64,000 nt of DNA from assembly GCF_009469695.1 (NCBI RefSeq), contig NZ_SSSR01000002.1, forward strand, positions 1-64,000, given 5' to 3'. A program made the position numbers and the translations under genes. This DNA is from Propionivibrio limicola. Its GTDB lineage: Bacteria > Pseudomonadota > Gammaproteobacteria > Burkholderiales > Rhodocyclaceae. Under the pieces are notes generated by a model. That model had not been told where the DNA came from. It saw only the letters and a program-made list of their open reading frames with translations, and did not search any database. Shown piece by piece: positions 9,046 to 16,591 of the stretch (the first letter of the stretch is position 1; each line of letters opens with the position of its first letter).

Positions 9046-9771
9046 CTAGCCGAGTCTGTCGGCTGGCCGACAATTCGCGGCATCGCCATCGCCGATGTGT
9101 CGGCTGAGCGCGTCCGGCGCTGGAATGACCAGCGTGCGGCGGCCGCGCCGTGCGAGAAGGCCGTCGCGCTCCCATTGGTTGATCAGCGATGAGACGGTCT
9201 GGCGGGTCGTGCCGAGCAAGCTGGCGATGTCCTCGGTCGAGAGTTCGAGTTCGATCAGCCAGCCTTCGTCGCAAGGCTGGCCGCAGCGGTGAACGCGGCC
9301 GAGCAGGAAGCGGGCGAGGCGCTGCGGTACTTCGCGAAAGGCGAGATCGGCGATGAGATCGACCGAGTTGGAGAGAATCCGGCCGAGCACGCGCATCATG
9401 ACCGGCGTGATCGAGGCGTCGCGTGCCAAACGGTGCGAGAAGCTGGTTGTGTCGGTGACGAAAATGCTGCTCGGCACTACGGCTTGCAGATAGGTCGGCG
9501 TGTGGGTGGTGAAAATCTCGCCCGGTTCGAGAAAGCACAGGGTGAGTTCGCGATTGGTGTCGGTCAGGTAAACACGCAGGCGCCCCGCATGGACGATGAA
9601 CACCTGATCCCGAGTGGCGGACGGGGTGGAGAGTAGCTCTCCCTTGCCCAGCTGGCGAGGCGTAAAACCGCCGGATGGCGGGTTGGCGTGTTGTTGGTGC
9701 AACAGCGAATCGAGCCAGTCGTGCAGGTGCGGCGGTCGTGTGTTGTCGGAGGGGGCGTGCCGTGGGGTCAT
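9046..9771 (-). CDS. cooA: CRP/FNR-family regulator resembling the CO sensor CooA
   Basis: This 241-residue protein has an N-terminal cyclic-nucleotide-like domain with GRLRVYL and NRELTLCFLEPGEIF, a long dimerisation helix and a C-terminal winged helix with STEDIASLLGTTRQTVSS. Compared from memory with R. rubrum CooA, these segments align closely. The ferrous haem ligand His77 corresponds to His90 here (FTTH90). The ferric ligand Cys75 is replaced by Thr88; that cysteine is known not to be universal in CooA proteins. The N-terminus has a proline at position 3 if the ATG at 9771 is the start; an in-frame start 96 bp upstream would add a basic extension. Position directly before cowN supports CO sensing. 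Another haem- or NO-sensing CRP relative is the main alternative. Confidence 0.75.
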   Translation of the reverse strand: MTPRHAPSDNTRPPHLHDWLDSLLHQQHANPPSGGFTPRQLGKGELLSTPSATRDQVFIVHAGRLRVYLTDTNRELTLCFLEPGEIFTTHTPTYLQAVVPSSIFVTDTTSFSHRLARDASITPVMMRVLGRILSNSVDLIADLAFREVPQRLARFLLGRVHRCGQPCDEGWLIELELSTEDIASLLGTTRQTVSSLINQWERDGLLARRGRRTLVIPAPDALSRHIGDGDAANCRPADRLG

Positions 9772-10039
9772 GAGAAACGTGAAGCAAAAACAGCGCCGGT
9801 TTCGGAATTGCCGAGCTGTCAAGGCGCGCCGTTTTTTTGTCGCCCGCTTTTGGCGTGTTTGGGACATTTTTTCTGTGACAGGTGGCGTAGGGAACTGCCG
9901 TCCGTCCGTGGGGTCCTTTTAGCTGGTTCGTGGGCATGTGGCCGTGGCATGCCTGCCGTTTCCGGAACGTTGCGATTGCCTGGGTAGGGCGTTGAGCGTG
10001 CGAGCCAGGTTTTTCCTCGTCGCCTTCTTGGAGCTCCGT
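9772..10039. other. Divergent spacer between the CooA-like gene and moaA
   Basis: This 268-bp region holds the promoters for both directions. I looked for a CooA-type site (TGTCR-N6-YGACA), an FNR box, a sigma-54 promoter and a Moco riboswitch. I found only isolated half-sites (TGTCA at 9817 and TGACA at 9876) with the wrong spacing. Confidence 0.5.
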
Positions 10040-11086
10040 GTGAATGACGCAAATCCGCTGAAGTCCGCCGTAACCGATACCCTGCAGCGACCGTTGCGTG
10101 ACCTGCGCATTTCGGTCACCGACCGCTGCAACCTGCGCTGCACCTACTGCATGCCGCGCGAGGTGTTCGGCAAGGGCTTCATCTTCCTGCAACGCGTCGA
10201 GCTGCTGAGCTTCGAGGAAATCACCCGTCTGGCCCGCTTGGCCATCGATCTTGGCGTACGCAAGATCCGCCTTTCCGGCGGCGAGCCGCTGTTGCGCCAC
10301 GGCGTCGAACGCCTGATCGAGCAACTCGCGGGCTTGCCGACGACGGACGGCCAGCCGCTGGAAATCGCCATGACCACCAACGGCACCTTGCTGGCGAAGA
10401 AGGCGCAGTCGTTGAAGGATGCCGGTCTGACGCGCCTGACCGTCAGCCTCGACGCGTTGAGCGCAGCGACCTTCCGGCGCATGAGCGATTCGACGGCGTC
10501 GGTGGCGCAGGTGCTCGAAGGCATCGCCGCCGCGCAGGCGGTCGGCCTGGCGCCGCTCAAGGTCAATACGGTGGTCAAGCGCAGCGTCAACGAGGGCGAA
10601 ATCCTGCCGCTCGTTCGCCATTTCCGTCACAACGGCGTCATCCTGCGCTTCATCGAATTTATGGACGTTGGTACGACCAATGGCTGGCGACTCGACGATG
10701 TGGTGACGGCGCGGGAAATTCTGAATCGGATCGATCGTGAATACCCGTTGCGGCCGGTCGATCCGAACTACGCCGGCGAAGTGGCCAAACGCTGGTCGTT
10801 CATCGACGGCGGCGGCGAAATCGGCGTTATCGCCTCGGTGACGCAGGCGTTTTGCCACGACTGCAGCCGGATGCGCCTGTCGACCGACGGCAAGCTCTAC
10901 ACCTGCCTGTTCGCCACCGCCGGCAGCGACCTGCGCGGTCCGTTGCGTGGCGGCGAGAGCGACGCGGCCCTGCGCCAGCGGATTGCCGAGGTTTGGGCGA
11001 GGCGCACCGACCGCTATTCGCAGTTGCGTCATGCGGCGACGGTGCAACCCGTGAAGCGTATCGAGATGTCGTATATTGGCGGCTGA
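10040..11086 (+). CDS. moaA: GTP 3',8-cyclase MoaA
   Basis: MoaA is the radical-SAM enzyme that starts molybdenum cofactor synthesis by converting GTP to 3',8-cyclo-GTP. The 348-residue product carries the N-terminal [4Fe-4S] motif CNLRCTYCM, the GGEP-like SGGEPLL, the C-terminal cluster motif [18 protein letters not shown] and the terminal di-glycine SYIGG. The GTG at 10040 has GGAG 6 nt upstream and is preferred over a TTG at 9938, which would add 34 non-conserved residues. It heads the Mo-cofactor operon. Confidence 0.95.
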   Translation: MNDANPLKSAVTDTLQRPLRDLRISVTDRCNLRCTYCMPREVFGKGFIFLQRVELLSFEEITRLARLAIDLGVRKIRLSGGEPLLRHGVERLIEQLAGLPTTDGQPLEIAMTTNGTLLAKKAQSLKDAGLTRLTVSLDALSAATFRRMSDSTASVAQVLEGIAAAQAVGLAPLKVNTVVKRSVNEGEILPLVRHFRHNGVILRFIEFMDVGTTNGWRLDDVVTAREILNRIDREYPLRPVDPNYAGEVAKRWSFIDGGGEIGVIASVTQAFCHDCSRMRLSTDGKLYTCLFATAGSDLRGPLRGGESDAALRQRIAEVWARRTDRYSQLRHAATVQPVKRIEMSYIGG

Positions 11087-11107
11087 CTTTTCCGAGCGGG
11101 AGCACCC

Positions 11108-11626
11108 TTGAGCCATACGAGTGACAGCAACGACTTGACGCATTTTTCCCTCGCCGGCCGGGCGCGCATGGTCGATGTGTCGGCGAAGCCGGACAGCCAT
11201 CGCGTCGCCATCGCGAGCGGCGTTTTGCGCCTGCGGCCGGCGACGCTGGAGCGCATCCGTGCCGGCACCGTCGCCAAGGGCAACGTGCTGGCGGTGGCCG
11301 ACGTCGCCGCCGTGATGGCCGCCAAACGCACGCCGGAGACGATCCCGATGTGCCACTCGCTGCCTCTGTCCGGGGTGGACGTCCAGTTCGAGGAAATCCT
11401 CGACGCCGACAAGGAGGGCTGCCTCGGCATCCGGGCGACGGTGACCGCCAGTTGCGTCGGCCCGACCGGCGTCGAGATGGAGGCGCTGTGCGCGGTGAGC
11501 GCCGCGCTGCTCACCATCTACGATATGTGCAAGGCGATCGACCGCGGCATGCGCATCGAGAACGTCCAGCTCGAAGAAAAGCGCGGCGGCAAGAGCGGCG
11601 TGTGGTTGCGCGGGGAGTACAAATGA
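11108..11626 (+). CDS. moaC: Cyclic pyranopterin monophosphate synthase MoaC
   Basis: MoaC converts 3',8-cyclo-GTP to cyclic pyranopterin monophosphate, the second step of Mo-cofactor synthesis. The 172-residue protein contains the conserved MVDVSAKPDSHRVA, the active-site segment ETIPMCHSLPLSGVDV, GPTGVEMEAL and DMCKAIDRGM. The start is a TTG supported by GGGAG 5 nt upstream. Its stop overlaps the moaD start (ATGA), which points to translational coupling. Confidence 0.96.
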   Translation: MSHTSDSNDLTHFSLAGRARMVDVSAKPDSHRVAIASGVLRLRPATLERIRAGTVAKGNVLAVADVAAVMAAKRTPETIPMCHSLPLSGVDVQFEEILDADKEGCLGIRATVTASCVGPTGVEMEALCAVSAALLTIYDMCKAIDRGMRIENVQLEEKRGGKSGVWLRGEYK

Positions 11627-11865
11627 TCCGGGTGTTGTTCTTCGGGCCGGTGGCCGATTGCATCGGTGCGCGGCAGATCGAGCTGCCGTATCGTGATGGC
11701 CTGCGCTGGCAGGACGTGCGCAACGAGCTGCAGCCGCGACATCCGGAGGCGTTTGCGCTGGTGTCGATTGTGGCCGTCAACGGCGAGCGTGTGCGCGACG
11801 AGGAAGGGGCGCCGCTGGCCGACGGCGCGGAAGTCGTCTTCATGTCGAGCTTTTCGGGAGGTTGA
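11623..11865 (+). CDS. moaD: Molybdopterin synthase small subunit MoaD
   Basis: This is an 80-residue ubiquitin-like protein beginning MIRVLFFGPVADCIG and ending FMSSFSGG. The terminal di-glycine is the site of thiocarboxylate formation, which donates sulfur to molybdopterin. It starts inside the moaC stop codon (ATGA) and ends one base before the moaE start, so the two synthase subunits are tightly coupled. The length is normal for the family. Confidence 0.95.
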   Translation: MIRVLFFGPVADCIGARQIELPYRDGLRWQDVRNELQPRHPEAFALVSIVAVNGERVRDEEGAPLADGAEVVFMSSFSGG

Positions 11866-11866
11866 A

Positions 11867-12292
11867 ATGGGCGCTGCCGTTCGTCTCCAATTGGAAGATT
11901 TTTCGCAGGACGAGGAAATCCGCGCCCTGCGCGCTACCTCGCAACGCATCGGCGGCATCGCCACTTTTCTCGGCTGCGCGCGCGATTTTTCCGAGGGGCG
12001 CGAAGTGTGCGAGATCGGCTTCGATGCCTACCGCCCGATGGCTCTCGCCGAACTCGAAAAGCTGCGCGCCGAGGCCATCGCCCGCTTTGCCCTGATCGAG
12101 GCGCGTATCGTTCATCGGCTGGGCGCCGTGCGCGCCGGCGATAACATCGTCTTCATTGCCACCGGCGCCGAACACCGCGCCCCGGCGCTCGACGCCTGCC
12201 GCTGGCTGATCGACGAACTCAAGGCGCGCGTACCGATCTGGAAGAAGGAAATCACGCCGAGTGGCGAAGCGTGGGTGACGCCGCATCCATGA
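11867..12292 (+). CDS. moaE: Molybdopterin synthase catalytic subunit MoaE
   Basis: MoaE forms the molybdopterin synthase heterotetramer with MoaD and inserts the dithiolene sulfurs. The 141-residue protein has the family motifs GGIATFLGCARD, the segment IVHRLGAVRAGDNIV, AEHRAPALDACRWLIDELK and VPIWKKE, where the conserved lysine is catalytic. GGGAGG lies just ahead of the ATG. Its stop overlaps the start of the DUF559 gene. Confidence 0.96.
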   Translation: MGAAVRLQLEDFSQDEEIRALRATSQRIGGIATFLGCARDFSEGREVCEIGFDAYRPMALAELEKLRAEAIARFALIEARIVHRLGAVRAGDNIVFIATGAEHRAPALDACRWLIDELKARVPIWKKEITPSGEAWVTPHP

Positions 12293-12825
12293 AAGGGCTG
12301 ACGAATCCGTCAATCGTAGGGAATTCGCTGCAGAAAACGCTGCGTAACCGCATGACAGATGCCGAGCAACGTCTGTGGCACCGTCTGCGCGGCCGCCAGC
12401 TCGCCGGCTGCAAGTTCCGGCGGCAGCATCCGTTTCTCGATTATGTTCTTGATTTCGTTTGTCTCGAAAAGTCGCTGGTTGTCGAGGTCGACGGCGGCCA
12501 GCATCTGGAAAGCGAGAGCGATCGTTTGCGCGATCAGCGGTTAGCCGAAGCTGGGTTGCGCGTGTTGCGCTTCTGGAATCACGAAGTCCTGCAAGAGACC
12601 GATGCGGTACTTGATGTGATTCTGGAAGCGCTGAACGCTGTGCATAACCATTCCTCCCCCTTCAAGGGGGAGGTCAGGAGGGGGATGGGGGCGGATTTCG
12701 GGGCAACGCGCGGCTCATCCTCCGATCAACCCCATTCCCCACCCAGCCGTCCAATCGCAAACGTCGCTGTCGCGACCTTCCCCCTTGAAGGGGGAGGTGT
12801 TGACGCCTCTAAGGTTCGCGCATGA
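12289..12825 (+). CDS. DUF559-domain protein with a repeat-derived C-terminal tail
   Basis: This is a 178-residue protein starting at the ATG that overlaps the moaE stop (ATGA). Residues 5-115 form a DUF559 domain, related in fold to very-short-patch-repair type endonucleases: LRNRMTDAEQRLWHRLR, FRRQHPF..DYVLDFVCLEKSLVVEVDGGQH and LRVLRFWNHEVL are all conserved. The function in cells is unknown. The last 60 residues (from SSPFKGEVRRGMG on) are read through a palindromic repeat and are probably not a conserved part of the protein. The gene sits inside the Mo-cofactor operon without an obvious link to it. Confidence 0.85.
   Translation: MKGLTNPSIVGNSLQKTLRNRMTDAEQRLWHRLRGRQLAGCKFRRQHPFLDYVLDFVCLEKSLVVEVDGGQHLESESDRLRDQRLAEAGLRVLRFWNHEVLQETDAVLDVILEALNAVHNHSSPFKGEVRRGMGADFGATRGSSSDQPHSPPSRPIANVAVATFPLEGGGVDASKVRA
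12653..12797. repeat. Pair of CCCCCTTCAAGGGGG palindromes in inverted arrangement
   Basis: Two near-identical palindromes, CCTCCCCCTTCAAGGGGGAGG (12653-12673) and its variant at 12776-12797, flank a spacer. The GGAGGGGGATGGGG next to the left copy is matched in inverse by CCCCATTCCCCACCC near the right copy. This looks like a REP/BIME-type intergenic element. It overlaps the 3' third of the DUF559 gene. Confidence 0.85.
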
Positions 12826-13319
12826 CACCGCCCGTCTTCATCTTTGTCGGCCACTCCAATGCTGGTAAAACGACTTTCGTCGAGAAGCTCATTCCGGAAT
12901 TGACCGGGCGCGGCGTCAACGTGGCGACGATCAAGCATGCGCACCACAAGGTTGCCCTCGACACCGAGGGCAAGGACAGCTGGCGTCACAAGCAGGCGGG
13001 TGCGGCGATGAGCATGCTGGTGACGACCACCGCGCTGCAGCTGGTCGCCGATGCCGTCGACCGGCGCGAGCCGCAGCAACTGGCCGAACGATTCCTCGGC
13101 GAAGCCGACCTTGTGCTGGCCGAGGGCTTCTCGCAGGCGGCGGGGCCGAAGATCGAGGTGTTGCGCCGCGCCTGCGCCAAGCCACCGCGGTGCACGTTGG
13201 CGGACGGGCTGATCGCCCTCTTCACCGATTGTGCCGAGGTCTATCCGGAATTGCCGCATTTCGCGCTCGACGATGTGGCCGGGCTGGCCGATTTTCTGCT
13301 CCACTATAGGCAGCCATGA
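12822..13319 (+). CDS. mobB: Molybdopterin-guanine dinucleotide biosynthesis adaptor MobB
   Basis: This is a 165-residue GTP-binding protein with P-loop GHSNAGKTTF and the segment VATIKHAHH. It ends with DDVAGLADFL. MobB assists MobA in attaching GMP to molybdopterin, giving the bis-MGD cofactor needed by DMSO-reductase family enzymes such as NasA. It overlaps the end of the DUF559 gene by 4 bp and the start of mobA by 4 bp. Confidence 0.94.
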   Translation: MTPPVFIFVGHSNAGKTTFVEKLIPELTGRGVNVATIKHAHHKVALDTEGKDSWRHKQAGAAMSMLVTTTALQLVADAVDRREPQQLAERFLGEADLVLAEGFSQAAGPKIEVLRRACAKPPRCTLADGLIALFTDCAEVYPELPHFALDDVAGLADFLLHYRQP

Positions 13320-13915
13320 TTGAAGACTGCACGGCGCTGATCCTCGCCGGCGGCGATTCGCGCCGCATGGGATTCGACAAGACGGCGCTGACATTGGACG
13401 GGCAGACCTTGCTGCAACGCGCCATTGAGCGCATGCAGGCGGTGTTTCCTCGGGTGCTGGTCAGCGTGCGCCAGCCGCGTGCCGACGTCGACGTGCCGCA
13501 GGTGTTCGACGCATTCCCCGACGCCGGGCCGTTGGCCGGCTTGTGTGCCGGGCTTGCTGAAGCAAAAACCGGCTGGGTCTTCGCCGTGGCCGCCGACATG
13601 CCTTTCGTGAGTCCGGCGCTGGTCGAACAACTGGCGGCGCGGCGCGAGGGCTTTGAGGCGGTTGTGCCGGTTGTAGGTGGTTGTCCGCAGCCGCTGGCCG
13701 CGTTTTATGCGGTGGCGGCGTTGCCTTCGCTCCGCGCGACGCTGGCCGGGCCGGGCAAGCACAGTCTGCGCGCGGCGCTGGAACGGTTGCTCGTTTGCCG
13801 TGTCGATGAAAAAAGCCTGCTGGCGGCCGATCCGGAACTCGCCAGCTTTGTCGACCTCGATACGCCGGCCGATGTGGCCGTGGCGAGGAACAATCAGCGA
13901 AAGGAAATTCTTTGA
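13316..13915 (+). CDS. mobA: Molybdenum cofactor guanylyltransferase MobA
   Basis: MobA transfers GMP from GTP to molybdopterin. The 199-residue product has the nucleotidyltransferase signature LILAGGDSRRMGFDKTAL, the metal-binding AADMPFVSP and the late PQPLAAFY. The start ATGA overlaps the mobB stop, and its own stop overlaps the moeA start. Together with mobB it shows that the cofactor made here is MGD, in line with the neighbouring assimilatory nitrate reductase. Confidence 0.95.
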   Translation: MIEDCTALILAGGDSRRMGFDKTALTLDGQTLLQRAIERMQAVFPRVLVSVRQPRADVDVPQVFDAFPDAGPLAGLCAGLAEAKTGWVFAVAADMPFVSPALVEQLAARREGFEAVVPVVGGCPQPLAAFYAVAALPSLRATLAGPGKHSLRAALERLLVCRVDEKSLLAADPELASFVDLDTPADVAVARNNQRKEIL

Positions 13916-15186
13916 GCGCAATGACCCATAAGACGAATCTTTCCGTGGGGGCGGCGCAGACCTGCGTCCTGCAGCACGTATCGCCGCTCGGTGCCGAGGA
14001 GGTGCCGCTCGAGCGCTCGCTCGGCCGCGTGCTGGCCGGGGACGTGCGCGCCAACCGCGATCTGCCACCGTGCGACGTGTCGGCGATGGACGGTTTCGCC
14101 GTGCGCAGCGCCGATCTGGCCGCGGGGGCGGTCGCCCTGACGGTGATCGAAGACATCAAGGCCGGCGATCGGCCACAGCTCGCCGTGCAATCCGGTCAGT
14201 GCGCGCGCATCATGACCGGCGCACCGGTGCCGGTCGGCGCCGATGCGGTGATTCGCGTCGAGGATTCGCGTCCGCTGGCCGATGGCCGTGTCGAGTTCGC
14301 TTCCTTGGTGAAGGCCGGTAACGACATCCGCGTGCGCGGCGAAAACATGCGCGAGGGCGACGTGGTGCTGGCGGCGGGAACGGAAATCACGCCGGGCGTT
14401 GTCGGCGTGCTGGCGACGGTCAAGCGCGCCCGGGTGAAGGTCGTCCGACGGCCGCGCGTCGCTATCCTGTCGAGCGGCGATGAACTGGAGGCGCTCGATG
14501 CGCCGTTCGACCCGGATAGGATTCCAGACTCGAACAGCTATGCACTGATGGCGCAGGTGCAGGCGCTCGGCATCGAGCCGGTGCGGCTCGGCATCGCCCG
14601 CGACGATCCCGACGAACTGGCCTCCTTTCTCCGGCGCGGCCTGAATCCGGCCGATTTCGAAGTGCTTCTGGTCTCAGGCGGCACCTCGGTCGGCGTGCAC
14701 GATCATGTCCGGCCGACCTTGGAAAAACTTGGCGTGACGATGCATTTCTGGCGCGTCGAAATGAAGCCGGGGCATCCGGTCGCCTTTGGCACCACCGAGC
14801 GGGGATGGGTGTTCGGACTGCCGGGCAATCCGGTGTCGAGCATGGTCTGCTTCGAGCAGTTCGTCGCACCGGTACTGCGGCGCTTGATGGGGCAGGCGCG
14901 GCTGTTCCGCCGCACCATTGCTGCGCGTCTCGCGCATCCGCTCAAGACACGGCCGGGGCGCACCGAATTCATCCGCGTGACGCTGACCCCCGACACGGTG
15001 GGCGGCTACGTGGCGGCTTCGACTGGCTCGCAGAGCAGCGGCGATTTGCTGTCGATGGCGCGCGCCGATGCCTTGCTGGTCGTGCCCGACGACTGCGCCG
15101 GCCTTGCCGCCGGCGATGTGGTGCAGGTGCAACTGCTCGACGGCACCGCGTTTCAGAATCTTTCAGGTTTTACGGAGGACGCATGA
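13912..15186 (+). CDS. moeA: Molybdopterin molybdenumtransferase MoeA
   Basis: MoeA inserts molybdate into adenylated molybdopterin. The 424-residue protein contains the early segment DVSAMDGFAVR, TGAPVPVGADAVIRVE, the MoCF-binding motif LVSGGTSVGVHDHV, and AFGTTERGWVFGLPGNPVS. I chose the TTG at 13912, which overlaps the mobA stop (TTGA), because AAGGA lies 6 nt upstream. An ATG at 13921 is a possible alternative but is 15 nt from that site. Confidence 0.95.
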   Translation: MSAMTHKTNLSVGAAQTCVLQHVSPLGAEEVPLERSLGRVLAGDVRANRDLPPCDVSAMDGFAVRSADLAAGAVALTVIEDIKAGDRPQLAVQSGQCARIMTGAPVPVGADAVIRVEDSRPLADGRVEFASLVKAGNDIRVRGENMREGDVVLAAGTEITPGVVGVLATVKRARVKVVRRPRVAILSSGDELEALDAPFDPDRIPDSNSYALMAQVQALGIEPVRLGIARDDPDELASFLRRGLNPADFEVLLVSGGTSVGVHDHVRPTLEKLGVTMHFWRVEMKPGHPVAFGTTERGWVFGLPGNPVSSMVCFEQFVAPVLRRLMGQARLFRRTIAARLAHPLKTRPGRTEFIRVTLTPDTVGGYVAASTGSQSSGDLLSMARADALLVVPDDCAGLAAGDVVQVQLLDGTAFQNLSGFTEDA

Positions 15187-15728
15187 AGACCGCACGTATC
15201 GGCATCCTGACCATTTCCGACCGCGCCAGCCAGGGCGTCTATGAAGACAAGGGCGGTCCGGCAATCCGCGACTGGCTGGCGCAGGCGCTCGTCAGCCCGT
15301 GGGTCGCGGTGGCGCGGGTGATTCCCGACGAACAACCGTTGATCGAAGCGGCGCTGATCGACATGGCCGACGTCGAAGGCTGCAGTCTGATCGTGACCAC
15401 CGGCGGCACCGGCCCCGCCTTGCGTGACGTGACGCCGGAAGCGACCGAGGCGGTATGCACGAAAATGCTGCCCGGCTTCGGCGAGCTGATGCGCTCGGCG
15501 TCGCTGAAGTTCGTTCCGACGGCGATCCTCTCGCGCCAGACGGCCGGGGTGCGCGGCCGGAGTCTAATCGTCAATCTGCCCGGTAAGCCATCGGCCATCG
15601 ACGACTGCCTGCAAGCCGCTTTTCCGGCCATTCCCTACTGTATCGATCTGATCGAAGGCGCGTATCTCGAAAGCAACGACGCCTTTTGCCAGGCCTTCCG
15701 GCCGGCGCATGCCAAGGCCAAGGGGTAG
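15183..15728 (+). CDS. mogA: Molybdopterin adenylyltransferase MogA
   Basis: MogA adenylates molybdopterin before MoeA inserts molybdenum. The 181-residue protein begins MKTARIGILTISDRASQGVYEDKGG and contains the active-site motif IVTTGGTGPALRDVTPEAT followed by VRGRSLIVNLPGKP, all diagnostic for MogA. The ATG overlaps the moeA stop, so the two enzymes that act in series are translationally coupled. Confidence 0.95.
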   Translation: MKTARIGILTISDRASQGVYEDKGGPAIRDWLAQALVSPWVAVARVIPDEQPLIEAALIDMADVEGCSLIVTTGGTGPALRDVTPEATEAVCTKMLPGFGELMRSASLKFVPTAILSRQTAGVRGRSLIVNLPGKPSAIDDCLQAAFPAIPYCIDLIEGAYLESNDAFCQAFRPAHAKAKG

Positions 15729-15742
15729 CAGGAGGAGCCTTC

Positions 15743-16276
15743 ATGCGTCTCTTCTTCGCCCTGTGGCCACCGGCCGACGCGCGCCGGCGGCTGGCGGCTG
15801 GCGCCACGAGTGGCGCGCGGCTGTTGGGCGGCCGAGCGACGCGCGTCGAGACGATCCATCTGACGCTGGTCTTCCTCGGCGAGGTGGCCGAGGCGCAACT
15901 TCCGCTGGTGCTGGCGGCGGGGGAGAGGGTTCGGTCGGCGCCGTTCGAACTGCGCATCGACCAGCTCGGCTACTGGCGCCACAACCGCTTGCTCTGGGCG
16001 GGCTGCACGACCATGCCGCCGGAGCTACAGTCATTGGTCGATGATTTGCGGCAGGCGCTGACCGAGGCCGGCATCGCTTTCGATGACGCCAAGCGGCGTT
16101 TCGTGCCGCATGTGACGCTCGTGCGCAAAGTGCCCGAAGCCCGGGTGGCCGGGTCGTTGCCGGTGATCAAGCCGATTCTCTGGTCTTGCGCCCGCTTCGC
16201 GCTCGTCGAATCGCAATTGACCGAGCACGGATCGGTCTACCGGATGCTCAAGGAGTGGCCGCTGGCGCCTGATTGA
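15743..16276 (+). CDS. thpR: RNA 2',3'-cyclic phosphodiesterase ThpR
   Basis: This is a 177-residue 2H phosphoesterase (LigT family) with both catalytic histidine motifs, HLTL (ETIHLTLVFLGEV) and HVTL (FVPHVTLVRKV). The start MRLFFALWPP is typical. ThpR opens 2',3'-cyclic phosphates of RNA in vitro; its role in the cell is unclear. The ATG has AGGAGGAG upstream, and the gene lies 14 bp after mogA. It is therefore probably the last gene of the Mo-cofactor transcript, though no functional link is apparent. Confidence 0.92.
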   Translation: MRLFFALWPPADARRRLAAGATSGARLLGGRATRVETIHLTLVFLGEVAEAQLPLVLAAGERVRSAPFELRIDQLGYWRHNRLLWAGCTTMPPELQSLVDDLRQALTEAGIAFDDAKRRFVPHVTLVRKVPEARVAGSLPVIKPILWSCARFALVESQLTEHGSVYRMLKEWPLAPD

Positions 16277-16280
16277 ATGC

Positions 16281-16301
16281 CGGCGCGGGGGCCGTTTTTT
16301 T
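16281..16301 (+). terminator. Possible terminator of the moa-mog-thpR operon
   Basis: A short CGGC / GCCG stem with a 6-nt loop is followed directly by seven T. The stem is only four pairs, so this is a weak candidate. The T-run and position right after the thpR stop favour it. Confidence 0.5.
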
Positions 16302-16303
16302 GT

Positions 16304-16337
16304 CGCCGAAAAAACAAAACCCGGCAGAAGCCGGGTT
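16304..16337 (-). terminator. Terminator of the cold-shock gene
   Basis: The stem AACCCGGC / GCCGGGTT has a 4-nt loop. On the minus strand it is followed by TTTTGTTTTTT. It ends the transcript of the minus-strand cold-shock gene. Confidence 0.85.
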
Positions 16338-16384
16338 CTTGGAGAGGGACAGACGAAGGTCTGCCCTGATACGTCGCAGGTCGC

Positions 16385-16591
16385 TTATTCGACCGGGACG
16401 ATGTTCGATGCCTGTTGACCCTTCGGGCCCGTGGTGACGTCAAAGGTGACGCGCTGACCTTCTTTCAAGGTCTTGAAGCCTTTCGACTGAATCGCCGAGA
16501 AATGCGCGAAGAGATCCTCGCCGCCTTGATCCTGAGCAATGAAGCCAAAACCCTTGGAATCGTTAAACCACTTAACAGTACCTGTTGCCAT
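16385..16591 (-). CDS. Cold-shock-domain protein (CspA family)
   Basis: This is a 68-residue OB-fold nucleic-acid-binding protein. It has the RNP1 and RNP2 motifs KGFGFI and DLFAHF, start [11 protein letters not shown] and C-terminus ASNIVPVE. CspA-type proteins melt RNA structure; which are cold-induced cannot be told from sequence alone. The ATG at 16591 (MATGTVKW) is the conserved start. An in-frame start five codons upstream is unlikely. Confidence 0.95.
   Translation of the reverse strand: MATGTVKWFNDSKGFGFIAQDQGGEDLFAHFSAIQSKGFKTLKEGQRVTFDVTTGPKGQQASNIVPVE

Noticed and set aside
9772-9937. CooA/CRP-type operator ahead of the CooA-like gene
   Set aside because: TGTCA and TGACA half-sites occur but not in the required inverted pair with 6-bp spacing.
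9880-10039. Moco riboswitch upstream of moaA
   Set aside because: No stem arrangement matching the known moaA-associated RNA could be built by eye; only short GC-rich inverted repeats are present.
9014-11356. Very long open frame on the minus strand (about 780 codons) across the CooA-like gene and moaA
   Set aside because: It is antisense to moaA and moaC, has Arg/His/Gln-rich composition with no family motifs, and arises from codon bias in GC-rich DNA.
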